Shown here: one piece after another, positions 35,477-45,089 of the stretch
How positions within the stretch are numbered: position 1 is the stretch's first letter
Layout of the letters: the number at the start of each line of letters is the position of its first letter
DNA from: Sphingobacterium sp. HMA12
GTDB lineage: Bacteria; Bacteroidota; Bacteroidia; Sphingobacteriales; Sphingobacteriaceae
NCBI RefSeq assembly: GCF_002933815.1
Contig: NZ_BEYR01000005.1
Span: forward strand, 245,974-309,973
Reading direction: 5' to 3'
DNA: 64,000 nucleotides
Position numbers and translations under genes: made by a program
The notes under the pieces: generated by a model
What the model saw: only the letters and a program-made list of their open reading frames with translations
Told to the model about the DNA's origin: nothing
Databases searched by the model: none

Positions 35477-37867
35477 ATGAAACTAACATCAATCTTAATA
35501 ATTGCGATGGCGACCCAGGCTACGCATGCACTTGCCCAGGTACAAGATTCGACGAAGACAAACCAACGGATGGTGACCGAAACCGTCAAAGGCACCATCC
35601 TGGACAAAAATACAAGATTACCACTTGTTGGCGCCACCATTGTATTGTCAACCAATGGCAACACAAAATCTGTTAGTACAGATCAACAGGGGGTATTTAG
35701 GCTGCTACAAGTTCCTGTTGGACGTCAAGTATTACGGGTACGTATGGCAGGCTATAGACAGGAAGAACTGTCTGAACTGCTCATCACCTCTGGCCGTGAG
35801 AATATCCTTAACATTGAAATGGAACCACAGGCAAACACCTTAAACGAAGCTGTGGTATATGCCAACACCGGAAAGCAGCCTTTAAATCAAATGGCGATGA
35901 CCAGTGGGCGCTCCTTTTCTCCAGAGGAAACCAATCGTTATGCTGGAGCTTTCTTTGACCCGGCCAGAATGGCCCAAAGTTTTCCCGGAGTTGTTGCCGG
36001 TGGTGACGACAACGAAATTATCGTGCGCGGAAATTCGCCTAAAAGTTTACAGTGGCGATTGGAAGGGATCGAGATTGTAAACCCCAACCACTTTGGGGCC
36101 GAAGGTGCCGCCGGAGGAGGGATAAGTATGCTTAATACAATGGTTTTGGGTAAATCTGATTTTTATACAGGTGGACTCGCCGCGGAATACAATAATGCGA
36201 TCTCCGGTGTTTTCGATCTTAGGTTTAGAAAGGGAAATACGGATAAACGTGAATATACGTTCAATGTCGGGGTGTTGGGCGTAGGCGCCACGTTAGAAGG
36301 ACCTTTCAAAAAAGGAAGTGATGCATCCTATTTAATCAGCTACCGTTACTCCTCGTTGAGTCTATTGGAAAAAGTAGGTGTAAAAGTCTCGGACACAGGT
36401 ATTCCAAAATACCAGGACCTCTCCTTTAATTTTGTTTTTCCGACCAAGAAAGCCGGAACATTTTCTTTATTTGGGATCGGCGGACTGGGAACAATCAAAG
36501 AAACTGCCAAACGCGATTTCCAGAAATGGGAAGAACGGACAGATGCCCAGGACATGAACCTGGGATTCAATGCCGGAAGTATAGGGCTAAAACATCAGTA
36601 TATCGCCAACGATAGATTGTATTTCACTAACATTATTTCAGCATCGGTCAGCCACAATTCCAATAAAACAGATACCCTGACACGGGAATACGTAGCGAGC
36701 TTATATCACAAAGATAAATTTACAAATACAGCAATCCGTTATGCCGGTAGCCTGAACTATAGAGCAAACAGTAAAAACACCATCCGCGCGGGAATCAATG
36801 CCAGTCTGCTTCGCTATGACCTCTACGCCTTAACCTACGATACCGAACTTGCCGCATTAAAAGAACGGATCAATGAAAACGGCAATACCAGTACCTATGA
36901 CGCTTTTGCACAGCTCAAAACTGAACTGTCCGATCGCCTGACACTAAATACGGGAGTACATGCCAACTATTTTGCCTTAAGTAAAAGCTGGACTGCAGAA
37001 CCCAGACTGGGCTTAAATTGGAAAGTTGCACCGGATCAGACCATATCCTTTGGTACAGGGCTCTACAACCGTCTGGAACCACTCAGCTACTATTTTGCCA
37101 AAAACGGAACCGATCAAAACACAACAGACAATACAGCACTATCTCCTACCAAATCCGCGCAGGCTGTTATAGGCTATGAAAAAAATCTAACTCGCACGCT
37201 TAGATTCAAAACCGAAGTCTATTACCAACATTTATACAATGTTCCTGTATCTTCAGATCCAGCCATGAACTTCTCCCTGCTCAACGTATCGGATATCTCG
37301 GCAATCGGGACATCGACCTATCGTCAGCTGGTCAATAAAGGTACCGGTAGAAACTATGGTATTGAATTAACAGTTGAAAAATCACTCAGCAAAGGCTATT
37401 ATTTTATGGCCACCACTTCGGTATTTGATTCCAAATTCAAAGCACTCAATGGCAAAGAATACAATACAACATTCAACACACGCTATGTCGGTAATCTGTT
37501 ATTGGGAAAAGAATGGACAGTAGGAAAGAATAAAAATAACCTATTTGGTATGAATGCCAAACTGATCTATGCTGGCGGGAGAAAATACTCGCCGGTACTG
37601 GAAGATGAATCTTTGCGTTTAGATGAGGAAATCATCGATCAAAGCCGGATTAACACCTTAACCGCCGATCCTTATATCCGACTTGACTTTTCATCCAGCT
37701 ACCGCATCAACCGCAAGAAAGTAAGCCATCTCATCATCCTGGATATTCAAAATATCCTCAATAGAGAGAATACGGTCGGTATGCATTACAATTTCAGCAA
37801 ACGTATTATCGAGCCGCAAAAATGGACCGGGATCATCCCAACCATCAACTATAGAATAGAATTCTAA
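35477..37867 (+). CDS. TonB-dependent receptor with carboxypeptidase-like N-terminal domain
   Basis: Outer-membrane receptor of 796 residues, without a SusD neighbour. It has a signal peptide (ending ALAQVQD), a carboxypeptidase-regulatory-like domain (VKGTILDKNTRLPLVGATIV, to about 115) and a plug with ARMAQSFPGVVAGGDDNEIIVRG and GIEIVNPNHFGAEG. The barrel ends in IIPTINYRIEF with a terminal Phe. The size and plug are unlike SusC (usually 1000 or more), and closer to receptors for siderophores, cofactors or small peptides. The substrate cannot be told. The start codon is preceded by an AT-rich leader with no Shine-Dalgarno. It stands alone, followed by an imperfect hairpin at 37894-37936. 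Confidence 0.88.
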   Translation: MKLTSILIIAMATQATHALAQVQDSTKTNQRMVTETVKGTILDKNTRLPLVGATIVLSTNGNTKSVSTDQQGVFRLLQVPVGRQVLRVRMAGYRQEELSELLITSGRENILNIEMEPQANTLNEAVVYANTGKQPLNQMAMTSGRSFSPEETNRYAGAFFDPARMAQSFPGVVAGGDDNEIIVRGNSPKSLQWRLEGIEIVNPNHFGAEGAAGGGISMLNTMVLGKSDFYTGGLAAEYNNAISGVFDLRFRKGNTDKREYTFNVGVLGVGATLEGPFKKGSDASYLISYRYSSLSLLEKVGVKVSDTGIPKYQDLSFNFVFPTKKAGTFSLFGIGGLGTIKETAKRDFQKWEERTDAQDMNLGFNAGSIGLKHQYIANDRLYFTNIISASVSHNSNKTDTLTREYVASLYHKDKFTNTAIRYAGSLNYRANSKNTIRAGINASLLRYDLYALTYDTELAALKERINENGNTSTYDAFAQLKTELSDRLTLNTGVHANYFALSKSWTAEPRLGLNWKVAPDQTISFGTGLYNRLEPLSYYFAKNGTDQNTTDNTALSPTKSAQAVIGYEKNLTRTLRFKTEVYYQHLYNVPVSSDPAMNFSLLNVSDISAIGTSTYRQLVNKGTGRNYGIELTVEKSLSKGYYFMATTSVFDSKFKALNGKEYNTTFNTRYVGNLLLGKEWTVGKNKNNLFGMNAKLIYAGGRKYSPVLEDESLRLDEEIIDQSRINTLTADPYIRLDFSSSYRINRKKVSHLIILDIQNILNRENTVGMHYNFSKRIIEPQKWTGIIPTINYRIEF

Positions 37868-37893
37868 ACACATCCTCAATAGTCTAGCGACAT

Positions 37894-37936
37894 AAATAGC
37901 ATGTTTCCAAAAATAATTTTGGGAACATGCTATTTA
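37894..37936 (+). terminator. Hairpin after the TonB-dependent receptor
   Basis: AAATAGCATGTTTCC (37894-37908) pairs with GGGAACATGCTATTT (37921-37935) with one G-T pair and a 12-base loop. The T-run is short, so it is a moderate terminator. Confidence 0.6.
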
Positions 37937-38123
37937 AGTAGTGGAGTATAGCTATTTATTTATGATAGTTTTTTGATAGTCATCATAAAAGATATTAGGT
38001 TGAAATAATCTTCATGATTAAACATCTGTAAGCCGCGACAGGTTACCTTTAATTTAGGGGAGTTAATTCATATCCTCACCATAAACCAGACTTATTTTCA
38101 GTAAAAAAAACCATCATTTTTTA

Positions 38124-38137
38124 CGAAAACGATTGCG
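38124..38137. promoter_or_regulatory. Palindromic operator candidate CGAAAACGATTGCG
   Basis: A near-palindrome with a central ACGA core, of the kind LacI-family regulators bind. It differs by one base from the copy at 51484-51497 in the sulfatase/barstar spacer. It lies 88 bp upstream of the SusC start codon. Confidence 0.5.
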
Positions 38138-38225
38138 AAGAAATACCACAATCCATGGTAATGAATGCTGTAAATTCACTGTACAGAAAATTCATGTTTT
38201 CATCCAATTAAATCTAACAAAGCCT

Positions 38226-41200
38226 ATGATCAAGATCCAAAACGCATTACCTGCGAAAAATCGCTGGATGCACGCGGCAATCCCATTATCCTGCCTATTG
38301 GTTATATCCAATCTGGCAGCATCCCACGCGGCCCCCTTGACGCTTAAATTTTCCCATAGTAAGCTTTCCTTCGTCTTGCAACAGAATCCCATCCGTGGTA
38401 AAGTTGTGGATAGTGAGGGCAAAGGTATCGCAAATGTGACCGTTCAGGTCAAAGGAACCAATCAAGCCATATCAACGGGTGCAACCGGTTCATTTGAACT
38501 CAACGTCCAACAGCAGGACGTTACGTTGGTAATTACAAGTATTGGTTACAAAACCACCGAAAGCCTGGCACATGCCGGCACACCCTTGACCATCACCTTG
38601 GATAAAGAATCCAAGGGACTCGAAGAGGTTGTTGTCGTCGGTTTTGGCACGCAGAAAAAAGAGAATGTAACAGGTTCAGTCTCTTCAGTACAAATGTCCG
38701 AAGTCTTGGAAAGCAGACCCGTTACCTCCTTATCTGCTGGTTTAGCAGGCCAAGCACCCGGTTTGTATGTCAATCAAGGTTCAGGTCGACCGGGTAGTGA
38801 TGGCGGAACCCTTCGCGTACGTGGCCAAGGCACATTAAACAATGCAAATCCACTTGTCGTGATTGACGGTGTGATTGGTGATATGAACCTGATCAATCCG
38901 CAGGATGTCGAAAGTATTTCGGTCTTGAAAGATGCCGCTTCAGCATCTATTTATGGTTCGCGTGCAGCCAATGGGGTCATCCTCATCACCACAAAAAAAG
39001 GTAAGTCAGAACAGTTTAAAGTTATCTACAATAATTATTTCTCCAGTCAGAAACCATCCAATACCATCAAGATGGTTTCCAATTACGCCAATTATATGGA
39101 GCTGATCAATGAAGGCTACAAAAATGGCGATCCAAATGCGAAACCTACATTTTCGCAGGAAAAAATAGATCTTTGGCGACAAAATTCTGGTCAGGATCCA
39201 TTGAAGTACCCCAATTCGGACTGGGTATCCGATCTCTTCCAGAACAAGATCAGCCAGAATCATAATCTGTCCTTTACAGGTGGCAGTGAAAAAATCAAAT
39301 TCTTTGGTTCTTATGGACTACTGAACAATCCCGGCGTTATTGAGCAGGCAACCTACAAACGTCATACCGGTCGCATCAACCTCGAAGCGGACGTAAAGCC
39401 TTGGCTTACACTCGGAGCGAACATCAATGGCATTGTGTCAAAGACCGATATTGGCACCAATATTATCGACGATGTATTCACCTATGCAGCGGCGAGTACT
39501 CCCGGTATGGTATTAAGAGCTCCAGATGGGCGATTTGGCTCACCCAGTAATACTGAAGAGAACCCACAGTCCAACAATGTGCTTCATCGTCTCTATGGGC
39601 AAAAAGGGAACATCAATAAAAACCGCTTTGTGTCCCGCTTTTACGGAAAACTAAAACCCATTGAAGGTCTTTCCATTGAAGGATCATATACCTATACCTA
39701 TGATGATGATTTTATCTATTCACAACCCGTATTCAACGATCGCTGGGACTTTTTGACTAATTCTGTTGCCATTGCTGGAACAGGACGTAGCTCGGTGACC
39801 AACGAATCCATTAAATCATATCGTTATTACATGGACGGAGTTGCCAAATACAAAAACAAGCTATTTGAGAAACTAAACTATGAGGTGATGGTGGGAGCCA
39901 GTCAGGAATATTTTAAAGATGGCTGGTTTGCGGCCTCCAAACTGGATCTGGTGGACCCCTCACTTACCGTGTTAAACGCGGCGACAATGGATGCTTCGGC
40001 CACGGGTAACATCACAGATTGGGCCATGCGCTCCTTCTTTGGGCGGCTCAATCTCTCCTGGGATGATAAATACCTATTGGAAGCCAACCTCCGTACCGAC
40101 GGATCCTCCCGCTTTATGAGTGGAAAAAGCAGATGGGGTACCTTTCCTTCGGCATCCTTCGGATGGAAAATCTCTTCCGAAGATTTCTATGATGTCAAAT
40201 GGATGCCCAGTCTTAAATTCCGTGCCTCCTATGGTGCATTGGGCAACAATGGTACTTCAGATGTATCCTTCCGCAGAGATGATCAGCTCACCGGGGCAGA
40301 TAAGATCAACAATTACGAATATCTGACACTTTATAATCCGTCCAATTACATTCTGAACAATCAGCTTTATGTTGGATTTGCCCAAACGGTGCTGAGCAAC
40401 TCCCTATTGACCTGGGAAAATACGTATATCCTCAATGCGGGGCTGGATTTTGACCTCTTCAACTACAAGTTAAATGGTTCAATTGATGTTTTCAACAAAG
40501 TGACAGACAATATTCTGATCAACCTCCCAGCACCTTTGGTGGTCGGAAATGCCACCATACCACGTACCAATGCAGCTAAGGTTCGCAATAATGGTATCGA
40601 GCTTAACCTCAACTACCGCGACAAGATTGGCGATGATTTCAAATTTAATATTGGTGGTAACTTTACCTTCATCGACAATAAAGTGGTCAAATTTAAGGGC
40701 AATGACAAATCTATTTCAGGATCAAACCTTTTACAGGAGGGCTATGCCATCAACACACAGTATATTCTGTTGACCGATCGCATCTTACAGACCGATGCCG
40801 ATATGCAGCTTGTCCAACAAATGATCGACAACGCCCCCATTGATCCAAATACCAACCAAAAAGTAAACCCTTTTGCGTCCTATGGCACGCCAAAGAAAGG
40901 CGATTTACTGTATAGGGATACCAATGGTGATGGAATCATTAACGACAATGACCGGGTACCTGTCGGACATGGTACAGCACCAAGAATCACTTATGGGTTT
41001 AATATGGGTTTTGATTATAAAGGTTTTGATTTTTCGGTGTTCCTGCAAGGCAATGCTGGTAATAAAGCCGTATGGATCGATGGTTATTATACACCAACTG
41101 TACGTTGGGGTTATCAAATCAATCAGGAGATCGCGGATGGCCGATGGACAGAGGGGGCAACCGACGCCAAATACCCTAGACTCTTGCCATATACAGATAC

Positions 41201-41447
41201 AAGAAACATTAAAAACAGTGATTTTTGGTTACAGAATAAAGCTTTTATTCGCGTAAAAAATATTCAGCTCGGCTACACCATTCCGAATGAGATTACCAAA
41301 CGGATACAGGTGCAGAATTTACGTGTTTTTGGATCGCTGGAAAATTTCTGGACGATTACCAACTATAAAGGATTCGACCCTGAGGTGAGTGGCACCAATT
41401 ACCCCACAATGAAACAGGCTGTCTTCGGTCTTAGTTTAACATTTTAA
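38226..41447 (+). CDS. SusC/RagA-family TonB-dependent transporter of the glycosaminoglycan-type locus
   Basis: First gene of a five-gene plus-strand operon. The start at ATG 38226 (MIKIQNALPAKNRW) gives a signal sequence (AAIPLSCLLVISNLAASHAA). A carboxypeptidase-like domain follows (QNPIRGKVVDSEGKGIANVT), then the TonB-box region EVVVVGFGTQKKENVTG and plug motifs PLVVIDGVIGDM and SISVLKDAASASIYGSRAANG. The barrel ends AVFGLSLTF. Total about 1073 residues. It would import oligosaccharides released by the surface lyases encoded downstream. SusD follows after 13 bp. The operator-like palindrome at 38124 suggests control shared with the sulfatase-lyase unit on the other strand. Confidence 0.95.
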   Translation: MIKIQNALPAKNRWMHAAIPLSCLLVISNLAASHAAPLTLKFSHSKLSFVLQQNPIRGKVVDSEGKGIANVTVQVKGTNQAISTGATGSFELNVQQQDVTLVITSIGYKTTESLAHAGTPLTITLDKESKGLEEVVVVGFGTQKKENVTGSVSSVQMSEVLESRPVTSLSAGLAGQAPGLYVNQGSGRPGSDGGTLRVRGQGTLNNANPLVVIDGVIGDMNLINPQDVESISVLKDAASASIYGSRAANGVILITTKKGKSEQFKVIYNNYFSSQKPSNTIKMVSNYANYMELINEGYKNGDPNAKPTFSQEKIDLWRQNSGQDPLKYPNSDWVSDLFQNKISQNHNLSFTGGSEKIKFFGSYGLLNNPGVIEQATYKRHTGRINLEADVKPWLTLGANINGIVSKTDIGTNIIDDVFTYAAASTPGMVLRAPDGRFGSPSNTEENPQSNNVLHRLYGQKGNINKNRFVSRFYGKLKPIEGLSIEGSYTYTYDDDFIYSQPVFNDRWDFLTNSVAIAGTGRSSVTNESIKSYRYYMDGVAKYKNKLFEKLNYEVMVGASQEYFKDGWFAASKLDLVDPSLTVLNAATMDASATGNITDWAMRSFFGRLNLSWDDKYLLEANLRTDGSSRFMSGKSRWGTFPSASFGWKISSEDFYDVKWMPSLKFRASYGALGNNGTSDVSFRRDDQLTGADKINNYEYLTLYNPSNYILNNQLYVGFAQTVLSNSLLTWENTYILNAGLDFDLFNYKLNGSIDVFNKVTDNILINLPAPLVVGNATIPRTNAAKVRNNGIELNLNYRDKIGDDFKFNIGGNFTFIDNKVVKFKGNDKSISGSNLLQEGYAINTQYILLTDRILQTDADMQLVQQMIDNAPIDPNTNQKVNPFASYGTPKKGDLLYRDTNGDGIINDNDRVPVGHGTAPRITYGFNMGFDYKGFDFSVFLQGNAGNKAVWIDGYYTPTVRWGYQINQEIADGRWTEGATDAKYPRLLPYTDTRNIKNSDFWLQNKAFIRVKNIQLGYTIPNEITKRIQVQNLRVFGSLENFWTITNYKGFDPEVSGTNYPTMKQAVFGLSLTF

Positions 41448-41460
41448 GCTGTCAAATATC

Positions 41461-43164
41461 ATGAAAAAGATTTCACTACTCATAGCTGGATGCATTGCAT
41501 TATCATCTTGTTATAAGCTCGATACAACACCTTACAGTCAGGTCAGTGCCGATACATTCTGGCAAAATGAAGACCAGGCACTTGCTGGCATATTAGGCTG
41601 TTATAATGATCTCAAGAAGGAAGCGACCTTCGGTTTACAATTTTCTTACGACGGACTTAGCGATATTGGGCTGGGTTATGACCCTCCGGGCCTCGGCGAA
41701 GTTATCAGTGGTACCTTTACCGACCGTTCATCCATCGTTGTGGATAGATGGCAGGCCGGCTATGATCTGATCCAGCGCTGTAACCACGCCATCGCACATA
41801 TCCAGCCGATGACCATCGATAAAGCCAAGCAGGAAGGGTTTATTGCGGAAGCAAAATTTCTACGGGCACTGATGTACTTTCAATTGACAAACCTTTATGG
41901 AGCTTTGCCGATATACGACGAGACAGTTGACCTCAACAAAGATTTTAGTTCCCTCAAAAACAGCCGTTCTTCCGTTGAAGATGTCAAAAAATTCATTCTT
42001 GCGGACCTCAACTACGCTGTCGATAAATTACCGGTAACATATGACGCAAAGCACTATGGCCGAATCACAAAGGGTGCAGCCTATGCCCTCAGAGGCAAAG
42101 TAGCCCTGTACAATAAAGACTGGACTTCGGCAATCCGGGATTTTGAAGAAATTGTCTATAACAAAACCAATAACTACGCTTATAGTCTAAGCGCCAATTA
42201 TGCCTCATTATTTACGATGGAAGGTGATCAGGCTCCGGAGATGATCTTTGCCATACAGAACTTGGGTGGAACAGGATTTCCTTACGGTATGCCTATGGCC
42301 TTCTATATGGGAACAAGATCAACTTTTGGCAGTGACTGGAACAATTGTATGCCAAGCACTCGGCTTGCCGACCGGTATGAAAACCGCGATGGCAGTCCTT
42401 TCAACTGGAACGATAATTTCCCCAACTATAATACTGATAATGCCGTCAAAAAAAAGGCAATGGAATCCACCCAATCAGGTGGTGTACTGACAAAAGTACC
42501 CGACACAGCCAAGTTGCGCCAAATTTATGCCAACCGCGACCCACGGATGAATCAGACCCTTATTGTCCCTTACTCCCACTATCTGGGCTGGAACGCCAAC
42601 AAAGAAAGGGATATGCAATTTATTATCGCGACTGGAGTAAATGAAAATTTTGGACAGATCCGTAACAATCGCGGCTGGTACACTTACCTGTGGCGCAAAT
42701 TCGTACCTGAAGGTAATCTCAAGGGCGCTATTACAGACCGTGCCCATACGCCAATCAACTTCCCGATCCTTCGTTTGGCGGATGTGTTACTGATGCTCTC
42801 CGAAGCCTATAACGAAACCAATCAGCTCGACAAGGCAATTACGGAACTGAATAAAGTACGTACACGTTCAAAAATGCCGGCCCTAAATAGCGGCAGTTCC
42901 TTCTTGGTCGTCAACAATAAAGCGGAAATGAGCAAACGTATCCAACATGAACGTGCGGTAGAACTCGCGGGTGAGGGTTGGCGTTACTTTGACCTCAAAC
43001 GTTGGAATCTCCTGGAAGAGGTCTCAAAAGATTATATTGAAAAAGGTATTACCGGCGATAATCTCGTTACCAGAGGATATCAAACCCGACATAAACTTTG
43101 GCCCGTACCGGGACAAGAAATAGAAATGAATGCCGCACTTTTGCCTCAAAATCAAGATTGGTAA
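41461..43164 (+). CDS. SusD/RagB-family lipoprotein of the glycosaminoglycan-type locus
   Basis: Glycan-binding outer-membrane lipoprotein of 567 residues, partner of the preceding SusC. The N-terminus has lipobox ALSSC and then YKLDTTPYSQVSADTFWQNE, the usual SusD opening. TPR-like helices are visible: FIAEAKFLRALMYFQLTNLYGALPIYDE and RITKGAAYALRGKVALYNKDW. The RagB-type C-terminal motif is present: FPILRLADVLLMLSEAYNE, LNKVRTRSKMPAL and HERAVELAGEGWRYFDLKRW. The next gene starts 2 bp after its stop, so translation is likely coupled. Substrate is inferred from the neighbours to be a uronate-containing polysaccharide. Confidence 0.95.
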   Translation: MKKISLLIAGCIALSSCYKLDTTPYSQVSADTFWQNEDQALAGILGCYNDLKKEATFGLQFSYDGLSDIGLGYDPPGLGEVISGTFTDRSSIVVDRWQAGYDLIQRCNHAIAHIQPMTIDKAKQEGFIAEAKFLRALMYFQLTNLYGALPIYDETVDLNKDFSSLKNSRSSVEDVKKFILADLNYAVDKLPVTYDAKHYGRITKGAAYALRGKVALYNKDWTSAIRDFEEIVYNKTNNYAYSLSANYASLFTMEGDQAPEMIFAIQNLGGTGFPYGMPMAFYMGTRSTFGSDWNNCMPSTRLADRYENRDGSPFNWNDNFPNYNTDNAVKKKAMESTQSGGVLTKVPDTAKLRQIYANRDPRMNQTLIVPYSHYLGWNANKERDMQFIIATGVNENFGQIRNNRGWYTYLWRKFVPEGNLKGAITDRAHTPINFPILRLADVLLMLSEAYNETNQLDKAITELNKVRTRSKMPALNSGSSFLVVNNKAEMSKRIQHERAVELAGEGWRYFDLKRWNLLEEVSKDYIEKGITGDNLVTRGYQTRHKLWPVPGQEIEMNAALLPQNQDW

Positions 43165-43166
43165 AC

Positions 43167-45089
43167 ATGAGAATATATCTAATCTTATTCTTCTTTCTCA
43201 GTAGTCTCTCCTTTCAGGGGCTACTGGGGAAAGAACTAAAATTACTTGCAGGTACTTTTAAACAGGAAGATCTTAAGCGCTACCTGAGCCGCGACAAGTC
43301 CTGGGTTCCCTATCCAAGTTATTCCGATCGTAAGGCATGGGATCAGTTGATAGCCCCCTTCCGTGAGGAGGTTATTGCGAAAGGCGACAAAGCACTCGAC
43401 TATCAATGGCAGGTGGTCAAGGCAACAGATTACTTGGAATATGAACGCTCAGGCAACCGCGGCATGATGGAAAAGCCGATGAACGAAAACTGTACCGCGC
43501 TCACAAACCTGCTCTTAGCTGAATTAGCAGAAGGGAAAGGACGTTATATCGATCAGATTCTAAACGGTACCTGGCACATGACCGAGATGGCTACCTGGTC
43601 CTTATCGGCCCACCTGCCGGCTTTCCAGTCAAGCAAGAGATCCTTACCACAGGAGCGGACGCATGTCATTGACCTGATGGCTGGGGATGTAGGATCCTTA
43701 CTCTCGTGGATACACTATTTCTTTCGGGACACCTTCAATACCATCAATCCGGAAATTAGTCTACGCTTAAAACAACACATCCAGCAACGGATTATACAGC
43801 CTTATCTGGACCGCAATGATATGTGGTGGCAGGGCTTTGAACTCAAAGGAAACCAATTGGTCAACAACTGGAATCCCTGGTGCAATTTTAATGTGCTCAC
43901 CTGCCTGCTATTGGTAGAAGATAATCCGGATATTCAACTGGCTGGCATCTATAAAACAATGACTTCGGTCGATCGCTTTATCGATTACATCAAAAAAGAT
44001 GGTGCCTGTGAAGAAGGCCCATCTTATTGGGGCCATGCGGCCGGTAAACTATACGATTATCTCAAGATACTTGCCCTTGCAACGCAAAACAAAGTTAGCA
44101 TCTTCGATAATCCACTTATCCGCAATATGGGTGAATACATCGCACAATCGTATATCGGCGGTGACAGATGGGTGGTCAATTTTGCGGATGCTTCAGCCAA
44201 AGGCGGTGGAGATCCACTACTCATCTATCGTTATGGGCAAGATGTACACAGTACCGAAATGATGCAATTTGCGCGATATATAATAGATCTTGGCGGTAAA
44301 GGTGCGGACTTCAAACCCTCACGTGACATCTTCCGTGCCTTTGAAGACCTACGCTGTTTTCCGCAGCTTCAACACACACAGGCAGCTCTCCCCCAAAATG
44401 CGTACAAGTGGTATCTGGAAACGCAGTTTCTCTATCTTAAAAAAGGAGTCTTTTTCTTTGCCGCCAAAGGTGGCTTCAACAACGAGAGCCACAACCATAA
44501 TGATGTAGGTAGTTTTATTCTGTATCAAGATCAGCAGCCCCTTTTTATTGATGCGGGCGTGGGAACCTACACGAAAAAAACATTTAGCGACGACCGTTAT
44601 AGTATCTGGACCATGCAGGGTGCCTACCACAACCTTCCGCTGATCAATGGTGCTGATCAAGCTTTCGGGAAAGAATACAAAGCCGAAAATGTGGTATTCT
44701 TACCTGAACAGAATAAGTTCCAACTCGATATCGGTAAGGCCTATCCAAAGACAGCCAATATTGAACATTGGAACAGAAGCTACAGCCTCGTTGCCGATGG
44801 GCTGACCATACAGGATGAGTTCAAGATCAAAAATCCGACCCAACCCAATATTGCTCATTTTTTAGTTTCAAAAGAACCTGAGATTAACGGAGGATTGATC
44901 ACGATGGGTGACGGTCTCGCCGCGTTGCGTTTTAACCCCGCACAGTTTGTTGCGTCCTACGAGGCCATCCCACAGGATGACACGCGTCTGAGTCAGGTAT
45001 GGGGAGAGCGGCTTTACCGCATCACCCTCAAGGCCAAAAGCATCAAATCGACCGGAAAATATAGTTTTATCATTAAAAAAGCCAAATGA
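43167..45089 (+). CDS. Heparinase II/III-family protein (polysaccharide lyase)
   Basis: Predicted periplasmic or surface lyase of 640 residues that would cleave uronate-containing chains by beta-elimination. ATG 43167, two bases after the SusD stop, gives a signal peptide (MRIYLILFFFLSSLSFQG). The N-terminal half is an alpha-helical toroid with GHAAGKLYDYLKI-type repeats. The C-terminal beta-sandwich has the family signature FFAAKGGFNNESHNHNDVGS, with the catalytic-region His and Asn, followed by PLFIDAGVGTYTKKTF and MQGAYHNLPLING. The PL subfamily (12, 15, 21 or another) cannot be decided by eye. It overlaps the DUF2264 gene by four bases, so the two products are probably made together and may act on the same substrate. 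Confidence 0.88.
   Translation: MRIYLILFFFLSSLSFQGLLGKELKLLAGTFKQEDLKRYLSRDKSWVPYPSYSDRKAWDQLIAPFREEVIAKGDKALDYQWQVVKATDYLEYERSGNRGMMEKPMNENCTALTNLLLAELAEGKGRYIDQILNGTWHMTEMATWSLSAHLPAFQSSKRSLPQERTHVIDLMAGDVGSLLSWIHYFFRDTFNTINPEISLRLKQHIQQRIIQPYLDRNDMWWQGFELKGNQLVNNWNPWCNFNVLTCLLLVEDNPDIQLAGIYKTMTSVDRFIDYIKKDGACEEGPSYWGHAAGKLYDYLKILALATQNKVSIFDNPLIRNMGEYIAQSYIGGDRWVVNFADASAKGGGDPLLIYRYGQDVHSTEMMQFARYIIDLGGKGADFKPSRDIFRAFEDLRCFPQLQHTQAALPQNAYKWYLETQFLYLKKGVFFFAAKGGFNNESHNHNDVGSFILYQDQQPLFIDAGVGTYTKKTFSDDRYSIWTMQGAYHNLPLINGADQAFGKEYKAENVVFLPEQNKFQLDIGKAYPKTANIEHWNRSYSLVADGLTIQDEFKIKNPTQPNIAHFLVSKEPEINGGLITMGDGLAALRFNPAQFVASYEAIPQDDTRLSQVWGERLYRITLKAKSIKSTGKYSFIIKKAK

Larger units (their letters stand above)
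37868..38225. other. Spacer upstream of the third SusC gene
   Basis: A 358-bp spacer with the receptor terminator (37894-37936) and the palindrome at 38124-38137. A frame open from 38133 would extend the SusC N-terminus by 31 residues, but the extension (MRRNTTIHGNECCK...) does not look like a signal peptide, so it is taken as leader. Confidence 0.5.

Noticed and set aside
38133-38225. N-terminal extension of the third SusC protein
   Set aside because: The 31 extra residues contain no signal peptide, while ATG 38226 is followed by a good one.
43098-43166. Upstream start for the heparinase-like lyase
   Set aside because: The extra residues are encoded inside the SusD gene in another frame; ATG 43167 follows the SusD stop directly and begins a signal peptide.
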